Shown here in pieces: positions 9,140 through 17,905 of a DNA stretch of 64,000 bases. Both the position numbers and the translations under genes were made by a program. Position 1 is the stretch's first letter; each line of letters opens with the position of its first letter. The notes under the pieces were generated by a model. The model saw nothing but the letters and a program-made list of their open reading frames with translations. It searched no databases and was not told the DNA's origin. This DNA comes from Flavobacterium chilense. Its GTDB lineage: Bacteria > Bacteroidota > Bacteroidia > Flavobacteriales > Flavobacteriaceae. The stretch spans positions 62,001-126,000 of the forward strand of contig NZ_LSYT01000004.1 of assembly GCF_001602525.1 (NCBI RefSeq), given 5' to 3'.

Positions 9140-10189
9140 TTATTTCAAATCGAATATGGTATGCCTGATAAACTTTCGATTATAGGTATACAAAATATGT
9201 ACTTTTTGATCAGAAGTCTGAATGATAGCCGGATAACTGAATTCGCCTTCTGGCTGGTTTTCCAAATCTAATATTTTTTTCCAATGTACGCCATCTTTTG
9301 AAGATTCAACATCTAAAATATTTCTTCCGTTAAACCAATCTTTTCCCATCTTAAGCGGATTATTGACCAATAAAAATGATTGATTTGACAAGGTTACTGC
9401 GTCAACTCCTGAATTTGAATTTACGACATTAATACTGTCTGTTCGCTGCCAGGTTTTTCCGTTATCCTCAGACCAGCTCGAGATTAATTTATTGTGCCTG
9501 CTTCTGGATAAAATCTGAATTTCTTTATGAGAATGAACTAAAAATGTGGGCTGAATAATATCAAATTCTTTTTGATCATCAATAGCTATTTTTTCCCATG
9601 TATCGTTGTTTTCTGTATATCTTTCTAAATGAACCCGCCATTTATTATCATCGATACTTTCGGTACTGCTTCCGCATAAAATAATTCCGGGAGTTGTTTC
9701 GATTGGTTTATTACGAATAGGTCCTAATATTCCTTTTGGAAGGTATTTAGGATTACTCCAGCTGTTTCCGTTGTCTTTTGAAACAATCATGGCACCAAAC
9801 CATTCTCTCGGATTTTTTCCCACTTTATAAAACAAATACAAATTCTGGCTTTTGCTTTTAAATAAAACGGGATTCCAGCAAGGCAATGTATCTCCATTTT
9901 TTACCAAAGGTTCAATAAGCTTTTTGGGTGCGGACCATTTTTTTTCTTTGTATGATGAAACATAAATACTCACATCTTTGGCTCCTTCATATTTTCCGCC
10001 AAACCAGGCTGCCAAAAGTGTATTAGGTTTCAGTTCTACCAATGTCGAGGCGTGACTTGCAGCTGTAACAGGATTATCTGTAATGTAATTTTGAATGATA
10101 TTAACTGCTTTGGGTTCTTTTTTTAATGATGCACAAGAAAGAGAAAACAAAATCAATACTATAAACGGGCAATAGATTTTTAAATTCAT
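9140..10189 (-). CDS. BNR/sialidase-fold lipoprotein, putative glycosidase
   Basis: 349 residues with a lipoprotein signal peptide and lipobox LSC at about residue 19. Three Asp-box-like repeats are visible (SKDNGNSW, SEDNGKTW, SKDGVHW), giving a six-bladed propeller of the BNR_2/sialidase-like type; automated pipelines call such proteins exo-alpha-sialidase. The subgroup motif AAWFGGKYEGAKDV is present, but I cannot place a complete sialidase arginine triad, so sialic acid cleavage is not established. It follows SusD by 90 bases on the same strand and probably faces the periplasm or the cell surface. Confidence 0.72.
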   Translation of the reverse strand: MNLKIYCPFIVLILFSLSCASLKKEPKAVNIIQNYITDNPVTAASHASTLVELKPNTLLAAWFGGKYEGAKDVSIYVSSYKEKKWSAPKKLIEPLVKNGDTLPCWNPVLFKSKSQNLYLFYKVGKNPREWFGAMIVSKDNGNSWSNPKYLPKGILGPIRNKPIETTPGIILCGSSTESIDDNKWRVHLERYTENNDTWEKIAIDDQKEFDIIQPTFLVHSHKEIQILSRSRHNKLISSWSEDNGKTWQRTDSINVVNSNSGVDAVTLSNQSFLLVNNPLKMGKDWFNGRNILDVESSKDGVHWKKILDLENQPEGEFSYPAIIQTSDQKVHILYTYNRKFIRHTIFDLK

Positions 10190-10279
10190 AAGCTGATTTT
10201 TATATATAGCAAAAGAAGAGTTTCCTCTCCTTTTGCATTTTTAAGCAAAGACCATTAACATCCTTACTAACCAAATTAA

Positions 10280-11866
10280 TTATTTTGTATCCCACCAAAG
10301 TTTTGTTCCTCCGGTATCAGGACCTCCTAGTTTTGAAATACCATCTGTAACTGCTGCTTTATTAGAAGAATATTCGTTTGTGGTATAAATAATTCTCTTC
10401 ATTAAAGATTTTCCAACTCCTGCATCATTATTATCTGTATAAAGTGGTGGATAAATAACTTTTGCATCGCTTCTGCGTAAGTCTGCCCACGCTTCCCATG
10501 ATTCCGGAAAAATCGCCAAATATTTCTGAACTGCAATTTGTGTACGTTGATTGGCAACAGTTGCTGACCATGCTACAGGCAGTTTTACTGGTATATCCTG
10601 TAGATCTAAAGTTGGGTAAACCGTCAAAACATTTGGTAATGTTGGCAATGTAGATCCTGCGATATAAGCATTCACTGCTGTAGCATCTGTGATTCCCCAT
10701 TGTGCCAGAGACAATCTAATACCTGTTTCATACAAAGTTTTAGCATCTCCACCCATGTTCCATCCATTTAAAGCTCCTTCTGCTCTGCTTAAATAATTTT
10801 CAGAAGCCATAAATATTTCAATATTTTTAGATTCGCTAAGGTTTCCTGCAGCACCATTACCCATAACATCATTGTTAAAAGCAGAGAATTTAGTGGTTCC
10901 AAACTGATCCTGTAAACCTCCAATAGGCTGACCTCTGTAAACTCCGCTGTCAATTGGGGCAAACCATTTTGCTAAACGCGGATCTTTGTATCCAACCAAA
11001 ATACTTTCCATAGAAGCGGTCATTACATAACCCCAGCTATTTACAATCATATTTAAGTTGTTTGGCGTAATATTACTGGCTTTAAAGAAAGCACTTTGAT
11101 CGTTGGTCTGCATTACTCCTGCAGCTACAGCAGCTTCGGCTTCTGTTTTTGCTTTTGCAGCATCTTTGTCTGAAATTCTTAAGGCTAAACGAAGTCTTAA
11201 ACTGTTTCCAAAAACTCTCCATTTGTCTACACTTCCTGCATAAACTCTGTCATTTGGCTGAAGAGAAGCCACCGTTGTAGCTGAGGAACCGGATAATGTT
11301 GCATTTGCCTCACTCAACAATTTAAAGAAATCTGTATAGATAAATTCTACACTGTCGTAAGCTACTTTTTCTTTACCATTTCCAGCTTCAGTGTACGGAA
11401 TTGGCCCGTAAGCATCTACCATTTGGTTGTACATAAAAACTTTCCAGATTTTAAGAACTGCCAAAGCTTCGGCATTTCCCTGAGATGCTTTTACAGCATT
11501 GTTTAAAGCCGGAACAGCAACGGTGTAAAATCTTGTCCATCCACGTCCTTCATAACCATTTACAAAGGCATTTCTTTCAGTACCATATCTACAATCTAAA
11601 TACTGAATGAAAGTAGAAGACAGAATTCCTGTAGCGATACCCCATGTTCCCTGGTCATCAACTCCCGGAGAGGAGTAAGACCCATTGTGGATACCTGCAT
11701 AAAGTGCAGAGGCAAATGAAGGTCCTGCAAGGGTAGCATCTAACTGATCTTCTGTAAGAGAATTAGGGTCTGTGTTTATTTCATTAAAATCCCCGGTACA
11801 GCCTGATAAAATAGAAACTGCCATTAATGCAATTCCTAATTTTTTTATTTTAAAACTATATTTCAT
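10280..11866 (-). CDS. SusD/RagB-type glycan-binding lipoprotein (SusD-like_2)
   Basis: The 528-residue protein has a lipoprotein signal (LSGCTGDFNEINTDPNS), the usual N-terminus of the SusD-like_2 group. Helical TPR-like segments (e.g. NALAVLKIWKVFMYNQMVDAYGPIPYTEA type motif around residues 130-165) and a C-terminal region with SWEAWADLRRSD are as in the family. SusD proteins bind glycan at the outer surface and form the lid of the SusC transporter. The gene is 17 bases after susC. Ligand cannot be read from sequence. Confidence 0.93.
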   Translation of the reverse strand: MKYSFKIKKLGIALMAVSILSGCTGDFNEINTDPNSLTEDQLDATLAGPSFASALYAGIHNGSYSSPGVDDQGTWGIATGILSSTFIQYLDCRYGTERNAFVNGYEGRGWTRFYTVAVPALNNAVKASQGNAEALAVLKIWKVFMYNQMVDAYGPIPYTEAGNGKEKVAYDSVEFIYTDFFKLLSEANATLSGSSATTVASLQPNDRVYAGSVDKWRVFGNSLRLRLALRISDKDAAKAKTEAEAAVAAGVMQTNDQSAFFKASNITPNNLNMIVNSWGYVMTASMESILVGYKDPRLAKWFAPIDSGVYRGQPIGGLQDQFGTTKFSAFNNDVMGNGAAGNLSESKNIEIFMASENYLSRAEGALNGWNMGGDAKTLYETGIRLSLAQWGITDATAVNAYIAGSTLPTLPNVLTVYPTLDLQDIPVKLPVAWSATVANQRTQIAVQKYLAIFPESWEAWADLRRSDAKVIYPPLYTDNNDAGVGKSLMKRIIYTTNEYSSNKAAVTDGISKLGGPDTGGTKLWWDTK

Positions 11867-11883
11867 GATATCTCTTTTTTTAA

Positions 11884-14800
11884 TTAAAATCCAAATTTGA
11901 CATTTACCCCATAATCTCTCGTTGAAGGAATATTGAAAGATTCTATACCCTGTAAGTTTCCTGTACCTGCACCCGCTTCCGGATCAAAATATTTCGCTTT
12001 GTTTACAAAGAAGAATAAATTTCTTCCTACTAATGAGAAATCAATACTTGTAAATCCTGAAGTGCCTAACATACGTTTTGGTAATGAATAACCAAAAACA
12101 AGCTCTCTCAATCTGATGTTTGTCGCATCATAAATAAATGGTTCTGCAATAGGTGTTCTTTGTCCAATCGCTGTCCAGTATTGTTCTGCTGTAATACTTG
12201 TTGTATTTGGAGAATAAGTTCCATTTCCGTTAGAAACAACACCATCAACAACAATACCGCCTGCTCTTCCTGCCAAAGTAACATCACTAACTCCTAAACC
12301 AGCTTGTCTTGCCTGAGTGTATGAGATAACTTCACCACCAATTCTAAAATCAATAAGGAAGCTTAAAGAGAAATCTTTGTATTTAAAATTATTTTTGAAA
12401 CCTGCTGTCCAGTCCGGGTTAAAGTTACCGGCACGAACATCAAAACTGTTTGTTGCTAACGGAATACCGGCGCTGCTTACAATAATGTTTCCGCTTGGAT
12501 CTCTTTGAAAACCTTTAATGTATAAGTCTCCGTATTCTCCTCCTACCACTACTTTGCTTCTTACTAAACGTCCTTCACCTAAAACTAATTCTTCTCTTCC
12601 GTCTGCAATAGATTTTACTTTTGATTTGTAAGAGGCATAATTCGCTGTAATGTCCCAGCTAAAGTTTTCTGTTTGAACAGGAGTTGCCGTAAGTGTAAGC
12701 TCGATACCTTTGTTCTGAATATCTCCACCATTTACGATAGCTCTCGAATATCCTGAAGACTCCGGAGTATTGATATAGAAAATCTGGTTATTTGTTAAGG
12801 AATTGAAATAAGTAAAATCTAAACCTAAACGGTTATTAAAGAATCTCACATCTGCACCAAACTCTGTAGATGAAGATATCTCTGGTTTAAGATTTGGATT
12901 TGCCGCAGTTGTTTGTCCGTACAACATACCACCGTTTCCTCCAATATATGAGAATCTTTGTTGTGTTTGATAAGGATCAGTATCATTACCCACTTGTGCA
13001 TAAGAAGCTCTAACTTTTGCAAAACTAATAACTTCCGGTAATTTTGCCATATCTGAAATAACAGCTGAAAGACCAACAGATGGATAAAAATAGTCATTAG
13101 GTATAGTAGACGACCAGTCATTTCTGGCTGTTAAATCTAAGAACAAGTAGTTTCTAAAACCAATTTGACCAAATCCGTAAACAGAGTTAATTCTTTTTTC
13201 TGAAGCTGTAGAAGTAGATTGAATGGTAGAAACATTACTTAGGGCAAAAAAGTTTCTTTTACTCAAAACACCTCCCGAAGTCAACGCTGAACTGTTTTGT
13301 TGCAGTGAACTTGCTCCGGCATTAAGTCCGATAGAGAAATCTCCAAATTTTTCATTATAAGAAAGTAAAGCATCTGTATTAAACTCACTTACTGTCTCGT
13401 AAGTTTCACTGTATGACCCCAGATTGTTGTTGAATGCAACTGTAGCATATCTGTTTCTAACATTCTTGTTTGTCATTTGATCTAAACCGGCTCTTACCTG
13501 TAAACTTAACGTTTTTGTAAATTCATATTTTAAAGACGCCAAACCAATAAATCTGTTTCTTTTATCAGAACGTGCATCATCTCTCAAAGCAGACCAAAAT
13601 GGGTTTCCGCCTGGAGCTCCTGTTTCGTCAAGGAAATAATTTACTTGTCTTTGTCCTGCGGCATCAAAATACTCGAAGTTTTTGTAATCATTGTATGCAA
13701 TACTACGAGGCAATAAATAAGCCGATGTTCCAATAGATTCTTCTCCTGTTCTCAATAAATTATCAATATCCTGAACGATATAATTTGTTTTAGCATCTAA
13801 TGTTAATTTATCAGAAATTTTACTTGTCAGTCTTAAATTTAAATTGTGTCTGTCTAATTTATTACCGCCCACAATACCTTCAGCTTTTGTATTGGTATAA
13901 GAAAAATAACCCTGTGCTTTTTCGTTACCGGCAGTCACTGTTAAGGTATTCGCCAAATTGTAACCCATTTTGTAAAAATCAATAACGTTATTAGGCTGTG
14001 GAGAATAGCTTTGTGTAGCCGGGCCTGCATAACCCGGGTTACGGACCAACTGCCAGTTCGAAACTTGGCTTCCGTCTAATTTACCTCCCCAGCTTGAACT
14101 TGAAGTTGGATTGTAAACACCATTTGTTCCCTGTCCGTATTCATTTTGCAAATTCATCAGATTATACGCTGATGATGCCATAAAATTAGACGATAATGAA
14201 ACCGATGTTTTTCCTGCTTTACCGGATTTCGTCGTAATTACGATAACACCATTCGAAGCTCTTGATCCGTAAAGTGCTGCCGCAGATGGCCCTTTAAGAA
14301 CCGTCATCGAAGCAATATCTTCCGGATTAATGTTTGAAATACCGTCCGGCTGAGTTGTACCTCCTGTATCAATGTCCGGGTTTGTAGTGGTTGTACCATT
14401 ACTAATTGGCACACCATCTACAACATACAATGGCTGATTGTTCCCGTTAAGAGACCTGTTTCCTCTTAATGTAATTCTTGAAGACGAACCTACACCATTT
14501 GAAGTTGTAGAGAAGTTAAGACCGGCAACTTTACCTGAAAGTGAGTTGGCAACGTTTAATGATCTTGCTTCAGAAAGTTCGTCTACTGAAACGTTTTGAG
14601 CAGAATAGGTAATCGCTTTTTTCTCTCTTTTTATACCAAGAGCTGTCACCACGACTTCACCCAACTGCTGGGTGGCTGCACCTAATGCTACATCTACTGT
14701 GCTTCGATTTCCTACCGCTACTTCTTTTGGAGCTGAGCCCACATAAGTAAAAATCAAAATAGCAGATTGATTTGGAACTGAAATACTGTACTTACCATCA

Positions 14801-14970
14801 AAATCTGATGATGCACTCGTTTTTGTTCCTTTAACCACAACATTTGCCCCAGGGATCGGAATTCCGCTTTGAGCATCTGTTATCGTTCCTTTTACTGTTG
14901 TTTGTGCCTGCAGACCCTGAAATCCGAATAAGCAAATTACAAACAGTAATTTTAGTACGTCCTTAATCAT
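11884..14970 (-). CDS. SusC/RagA TonB-linked outer membrane transporter
   Basis: ATG at 14970 is preferred (MIKDVLKLLFVICLFGFQGLQAQ gives a good signal peptide); in-frame starts at 14997 and 15075 would add a poorly shaped leader. The ~1028-residue protein carries a carboxypeptidase-like beta-sandwich (VKGTITDAQSGIPIPGANV, about 24-105), a plug domain (LRGNRSLNGNNQPLYVVDG, VLKGPSAAALYGSRASNGV) and a C-terminal beta-barrel ending in the aromatic GVNVKFGF. It imports oligosaccharide with its SusD partner using TonB energy. A 261-base gap separates it from the GH3 gene upstream, so it may have its own promoter. Confidence 0.95.
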   Translation of the reverse strand: MIKDVLKLLFVICLFGFQGLQAQTTVKGTITDAQSGIPIPGANVVVKGTKTSASSDFDGKYSISVPNQSAILIFTYVGSAPKEVAVGNRSTVDVALGAATQQLGEVVVTALGIKREKKAITYSAQNVSVDELSEARSLNVANSLSGKVAGLNFSTTSNGVGSSSRITLRGNRSLNGNNQPLYVVDGVPISNGTTTTNPDIDTGGTTQPDGISNINPEDIASMTVLKGPSAAALYGSRASNGVIVITTKSGKAGKTSVSLSSNFMASSAYNLMNLQNEYGQGTNGVYNPTSSSSWGGKLDGSQVSNWQLVRNPGYAGPATQSYSPQPNNVIDFYKMGYNLANTLTVTAGNEKAQGYFSYTNTKAEGIVGGNKLDRHNLNLRLTSKISDKLTLDAKTNYIVQDIDNLLRTGEESIGTSAYLLPRSIAYNDYKNFEYFDAAGQRQVNYFLDETGAPGGNPFWSALRDDARSDKRNRFIGLASLKYEFTKTLSLQVRAGLDQMTNKNVRNRYATVAFNNNLGSYSETYETVSEFNTDALLSYNEKFGDFSIGLNAGASSLQQNSSALTSGGVLSKRNFFALSNVSTIQSTSTASEKRINSVYGFGQIGFRNYLFLDLTARNDWSSTIPNDYFYPSVGLSAVISDMAKLPEVISFAKVRASYAQVGNDTDPYQTQQRFSYIGGNGGMLYGQTTAANPNLKPEISSSTEFGADVRFFNNRLGLDFTYFNSLTNNQIFYINTPESSGYSRAIVNGGDIQNKGIELTLTATPVQTENFSWDITANYASYKSKVKSIADGREELVLGEGRLVRSKVVVGGEYGDLYIKGFQRDPSGNIIVSSAGIPLATNSFDVRAGNFNPDWTAGFKNNFKYKDFSLSFLIDFRIGGEVISYTQARQAGLGVSDVTLAGRAGGIVVDGVVSNGNGTYSPNTTSITAEQYWTAIGQRTPIAEPFIYDATNIRLRELVFGYSLPKRMLGTSGFTSIDFSLVGRNLFFFVNKAKYFDPEAGAGTGNLQGIESFNIPSTRDYGVNVKFGF

Positions 14971-15088
14971 GTTTAGTTGTTTTTGAGTTAATAACATGTT
15001 AAACTTAGGAATACATTTTGTTAAGAAAATATAATTTCGACAAATGACAATTTTGAAAAGGTGTAGGTAATACATTTGTAATTTCAGG

Positions 15089-15102
15089 TTACGAAAACGT
15101 TA
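15089..15102 (-). promoter_or_regulatory. Candidate operator upstream of susC
   Basis: The gap between GH3 and susC contains ACG-AAAA-CGT flanked by TT/TA, a near-dyad about 120 bases ahead of the susC start. Such ACG-N4-CGT dyads are similar to LacI-type operators, but no LacI gene is in the window. Candidate only. Confidence 0.25.
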
Positions 15103-15231
15103 TAATTTGTAATCAAAATCCTCTTTAATTCTAAATTGCATTTCGAATTAATCTAACCTATTTACCCTTTTTTCAATGGCATTCTTTTATTAACATCCTA
15201 ATCGTTAAACATTTCACTCAATTTTCCGGAT

Positions 15232-17892
15232 TTAGTCTAAAACTTTGAAATTTGTTTTTAATAGATCGACTGAATTTCCTCCTACGAGAACTTCAAAATC
15301 GCCGGGTTCCACAACTTTTTTCATTTCACGATTCCATATAGACAGTTCATCTCGTGTAAGAGTAAATTCAACTGTCGCAGTCTCGCCTTTTTTGATGTTT
15401 ATTCTTTTAAATCCTTTTAGCGTTTTTTCAGGAGTAGTTACACTACTGTAGATATCATGAAGGTATAATTGTACAACCTCATCTCCGTCCAGATTTCCTG
15501 TGTTTTTAACCTCTACACTTACTTTCAATTCGCCATTGGCTTTAATAGTTGGAGAACTAATTTTAAGATTTGAGTATTCAAACTTCGTATAACTCAATCC
15601 GAAACCAAATCTGTATAATGGATGTTCGCTCTCTGCTACATACCTGTGAATCGCTGATGGTTTCTGATTATAATATATAGGTAACTGCCCAACTGATTTT
15701 GGAACTGTAATTGGTAATCTTCCGCCCGGATTGTAATCTCCAAATAAAACATCGACTACAGCCTTTCCTCCTAACTCACCCGGAAACCATGCTTCGACCA
15801 CTGCCGGAATGTTTTCGCTAATCCAGTTTGTAGAAAGCGGACGTCCGTTTAGCAATACACAAACTACAGGAGTTCCCGTTTTTTGAATGGCTTCGATCAA
15901 TTCCTGCTGCATTCCGAATAAATCCAGTGAAGCAACATCTCTGTTTTCTTCCACCAGTTCGTTTGATTCTCCTAAAACTACAATCGCAACATCGGCTTTT
16001 TTAGCCGCTTCAATTGCAGGCTGTAAGTTTACTTTTTCCAGATTCCAACGCAAGTGCGCTCTGGCTCCCCAGCCACCTTCCCACATTTCGATGCGGACTT
16101 TGTATTTTTTACCTGCTTCGATGTTTTTTGGAGTCGTCACCATGCTTGTCGCTCCTTTTGTCCAGTTGTCGATCACCAGTTGATCATCAATCCACATTCT
16201 GATTCCGTCATCAGAACTTAAACCTAACCAGCCATCAAATGACTTGTCTGATTTGATATAACCTGTCCAGCGAATAGAGAAATCATCATCTGTAACACCG
16301 TCACCGGGAGACCACGGCCAGTCAAATTCTAATTGATTGTCGATACGTGTTAATGCCGGAGTTCCTTCTACATTTCTGTTATTGAAATATTCTCCTTTTA
16401 ATCCGTTTTGAGATTCATCCGGCGTAAATAAATATTTCGACGGAATAATTTGTCCTTTTACAATTAAAGGAACACCTTCTTCATACAGAACATTTGCTGT
16501 TTTTCCCACCACTTCCTGAACACCTTCTAAAACCGTTGTTCCAATTTTGTTCTTTACTGCATATCCTCCTAATCTTGAAGCATTTGCATTAGGGCCTATA
16601 ACTGCAATGGTTTTAATATCTTTTTTTAAAGGCAGCATATTGTTTTCGTTCTTTAACAAAACGATCGATTTATGCGCCGCTTCTAAGGCAACATCCTGAT
16701 TTTCTTTGGTATGAAAGCGTTCTTTGATCAGGTTTTTATCCGTATATGGATTTTCGAATAGTCCTAATAAGAACTTTAGTCTTAAAACTCCTCCGGCAGC
16801 ACGATCTATTTGTTCCATTGTGAGTTTCTTTTCGTTGACCAATTCTATAATGCTGGTTTGCCAAAATTCATTGGTAAAATCATAAAACTGCATATCTACT
16901 CCTGCCGAAACTGCTTCTCTGATACTTTCTTTTGGAGAACTTGCCACATAATGGGTCACCTGCAAATATTTAATAGCGCCTAAATCTGAAACAACAATTC
17001 CTTTAAAACCCCATTCTTTTCTTAAAACATCTGTCAGTAACCAATGGTTTGCTGCACAAGGAATTCCGTCAAGTTCAGAATATGCACACATGGTTCCTAA
17101 TGCACCGCCTTTTTTGAACGCTTTTTCAAATGAAGGTAAAAAGTCCTGACGTGCTGCACGTTCTCCAATTAAAACCGGAGAAGAATTTGCTCCGCCTTCC
17201 GGAACACCGTGAACAGCAAAATGCTTAGGTTCTGCAATGATAGAACGATCAGATCTTAAGTCATCGCCCTGCATTCCTTTAATCATTGCGGTTCCCATTT
17301 CGCCAACCAAATAGACATCTTCACCAAACGTTTCGGCAACTCTTCCCCAACGCGGTTCACGACCAACGTCAAGATTTGGTCCTAAGCCAAAATGAACTCC
17401 ATGCGCTCTGGCTTCGGTACCAATTACACCTCCAACTCTACCCATTAAAGCAGTATCCCAGGTGGCTCCTAAACCAATGTTCATTGGAAAAGCCGTACTT
17501 CCGTCGTCTAAATAACCATGAAGCATCTCACACATAATCAATGCAGGAATTCCCCATTTGTTCTTTTTAATAATCTCACTTTGCAGATCATTAATCATTT
17601 TTGCCGAACGCGGATAAATGTCATGGATTGCTCCAATACCCAGATTTCCAATTTTAGCATCTGATTTTGATTTCGAGAAATCTTCTTTTTCTTTAAAGAA
17701 TTCGCCTTTGTACATATCCATCTGGCGTACCTTTTCTTCCAGGCTCATTCGGTTTAACAAGTCTTTTACCCTGTCTTCAACAGGCAGTTTTGCATCCTGA
17801 TAGGGATATTTTACCTGGGCACAGGCCGGGCTGAAAAAACCTGCAGCCATTACAAAAATAATGGCTGCCTTTTTGATTTTAAGTTGTAACAT
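15232..17892 (-). CDS. GH3 beta-glycosidase with inserted PA14 domain
   Basis: 886 residues with a signal peptide (cut near ACA/Q at 26). The (beta/alpha)8 domain covers about 40-370, the second alpha/beta domain is interrupted by a PA14 carbohydrate-binding insert at about 497-620, and a fibronectin III-like domain closes the protein. KHFAVHG and the nucleophile motif VVSDLGAI (Asp303) are present; most relatives have SDW rather than SDL, so the +1/-1 pocket may differ. Substrate could be a beta-glucoside, beta-xyloside or beta-GlcNAc; sequence alone does not decide. It sits 13 bases after the GH92 gene in the PUL operon, acting in the periplasm. Confidence 0.9.
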   Translation of the reverse strand: MLQLKIKKAAIIFVMAAGFFSPACAQVKYPYQDAKLPVEDRVKDLLNRMSLEEKVRQMDMYKGEFFKEKEDFSKSKSDAKIGNLGIGAIHDIYPRSAKMINDLQSEIIKKNKWGIPALIMCEMLHGYLDDGSTAFPMNIGLGATWDTALMGRVGGVIGTEARAHGVHFGLGPNLDVGREPRWGRVAETFGEDVYLVGEMGTAMIKGMQGDDLRSDRSIIAEPKHFAVHGVPEGGANSSPVLIGERAARQDFLPSFEKAFKKGGALGTMCAYSELDGIPCAANHWLLTDVLRKEWGFKGIVVSDLGAIKYLQVTHYVASSPKESIREAVSAGVDMQFYDFTNEFWQTSIIELVNEKKLTMEQIDRAAGGVLRLKFLLGLFENPYTDKNLIKERFHTKENQDVALEAAHKSIVLLKNENNMLPLKKDIKTIAVIGPNANASRLGGYAVKNKIGTTVLEGVQEVVGKTANVLYEEGVPLIVKGQIIPSKYLFTPDESQNGLKGEYFNNRNVEGTPALTRIDNQLEFDWPWSPGDGVTDDDFSIRWTGYIKSDKSFDGWLGLSSDDGIRMWIDDQLVIDNWTKGATSMVTTPKNIEAGKKYKVRIEMWEGGWGARAHLRWNLEKVNLQPAIEAAKKADVAIVVLGESNELVEENRDVASLDLFGMQQELIEAIQKTGTPVVCVLLNGRPLSTNWISENIPAVVEAWFPGELGGKAVVDVLFGDYNPGGRLPITVPKSVGQLPIYYNQKPSAIHRYVAESEHPLYRFGFGLSYTKFEYSNLKISSPTIKANGELKVSVEVKNTGNLDGDEVVQLYLHDIYSSVTTPEKTLKGFKRINIKKGETATVEFTLTRDELSIWNREMKKVVEPGDFEVLVGGNSVDLLKTNFKVLD

Positions 17893-17905
17893 AATTGTAT
17901 GTGTT

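Noticed and set aside
8955..9185. 76-codon plus-strand frame between the mutarotase and BNR genes
   Set aside because: It covers repeat copy A and part of the BNR gene; no start-site or protein-like signal.
9140..10189. Firm call of sialidase (nanH)
   Set aside because: Asp boxes alone do not prove it; catalytic triad not confirmed by eye.
15001..15231. Clear TTTG-N19-TAnnTTTG promoter for susC
   Set aside because: Several partial matches but none with proper spacing; not reported as a promoter.
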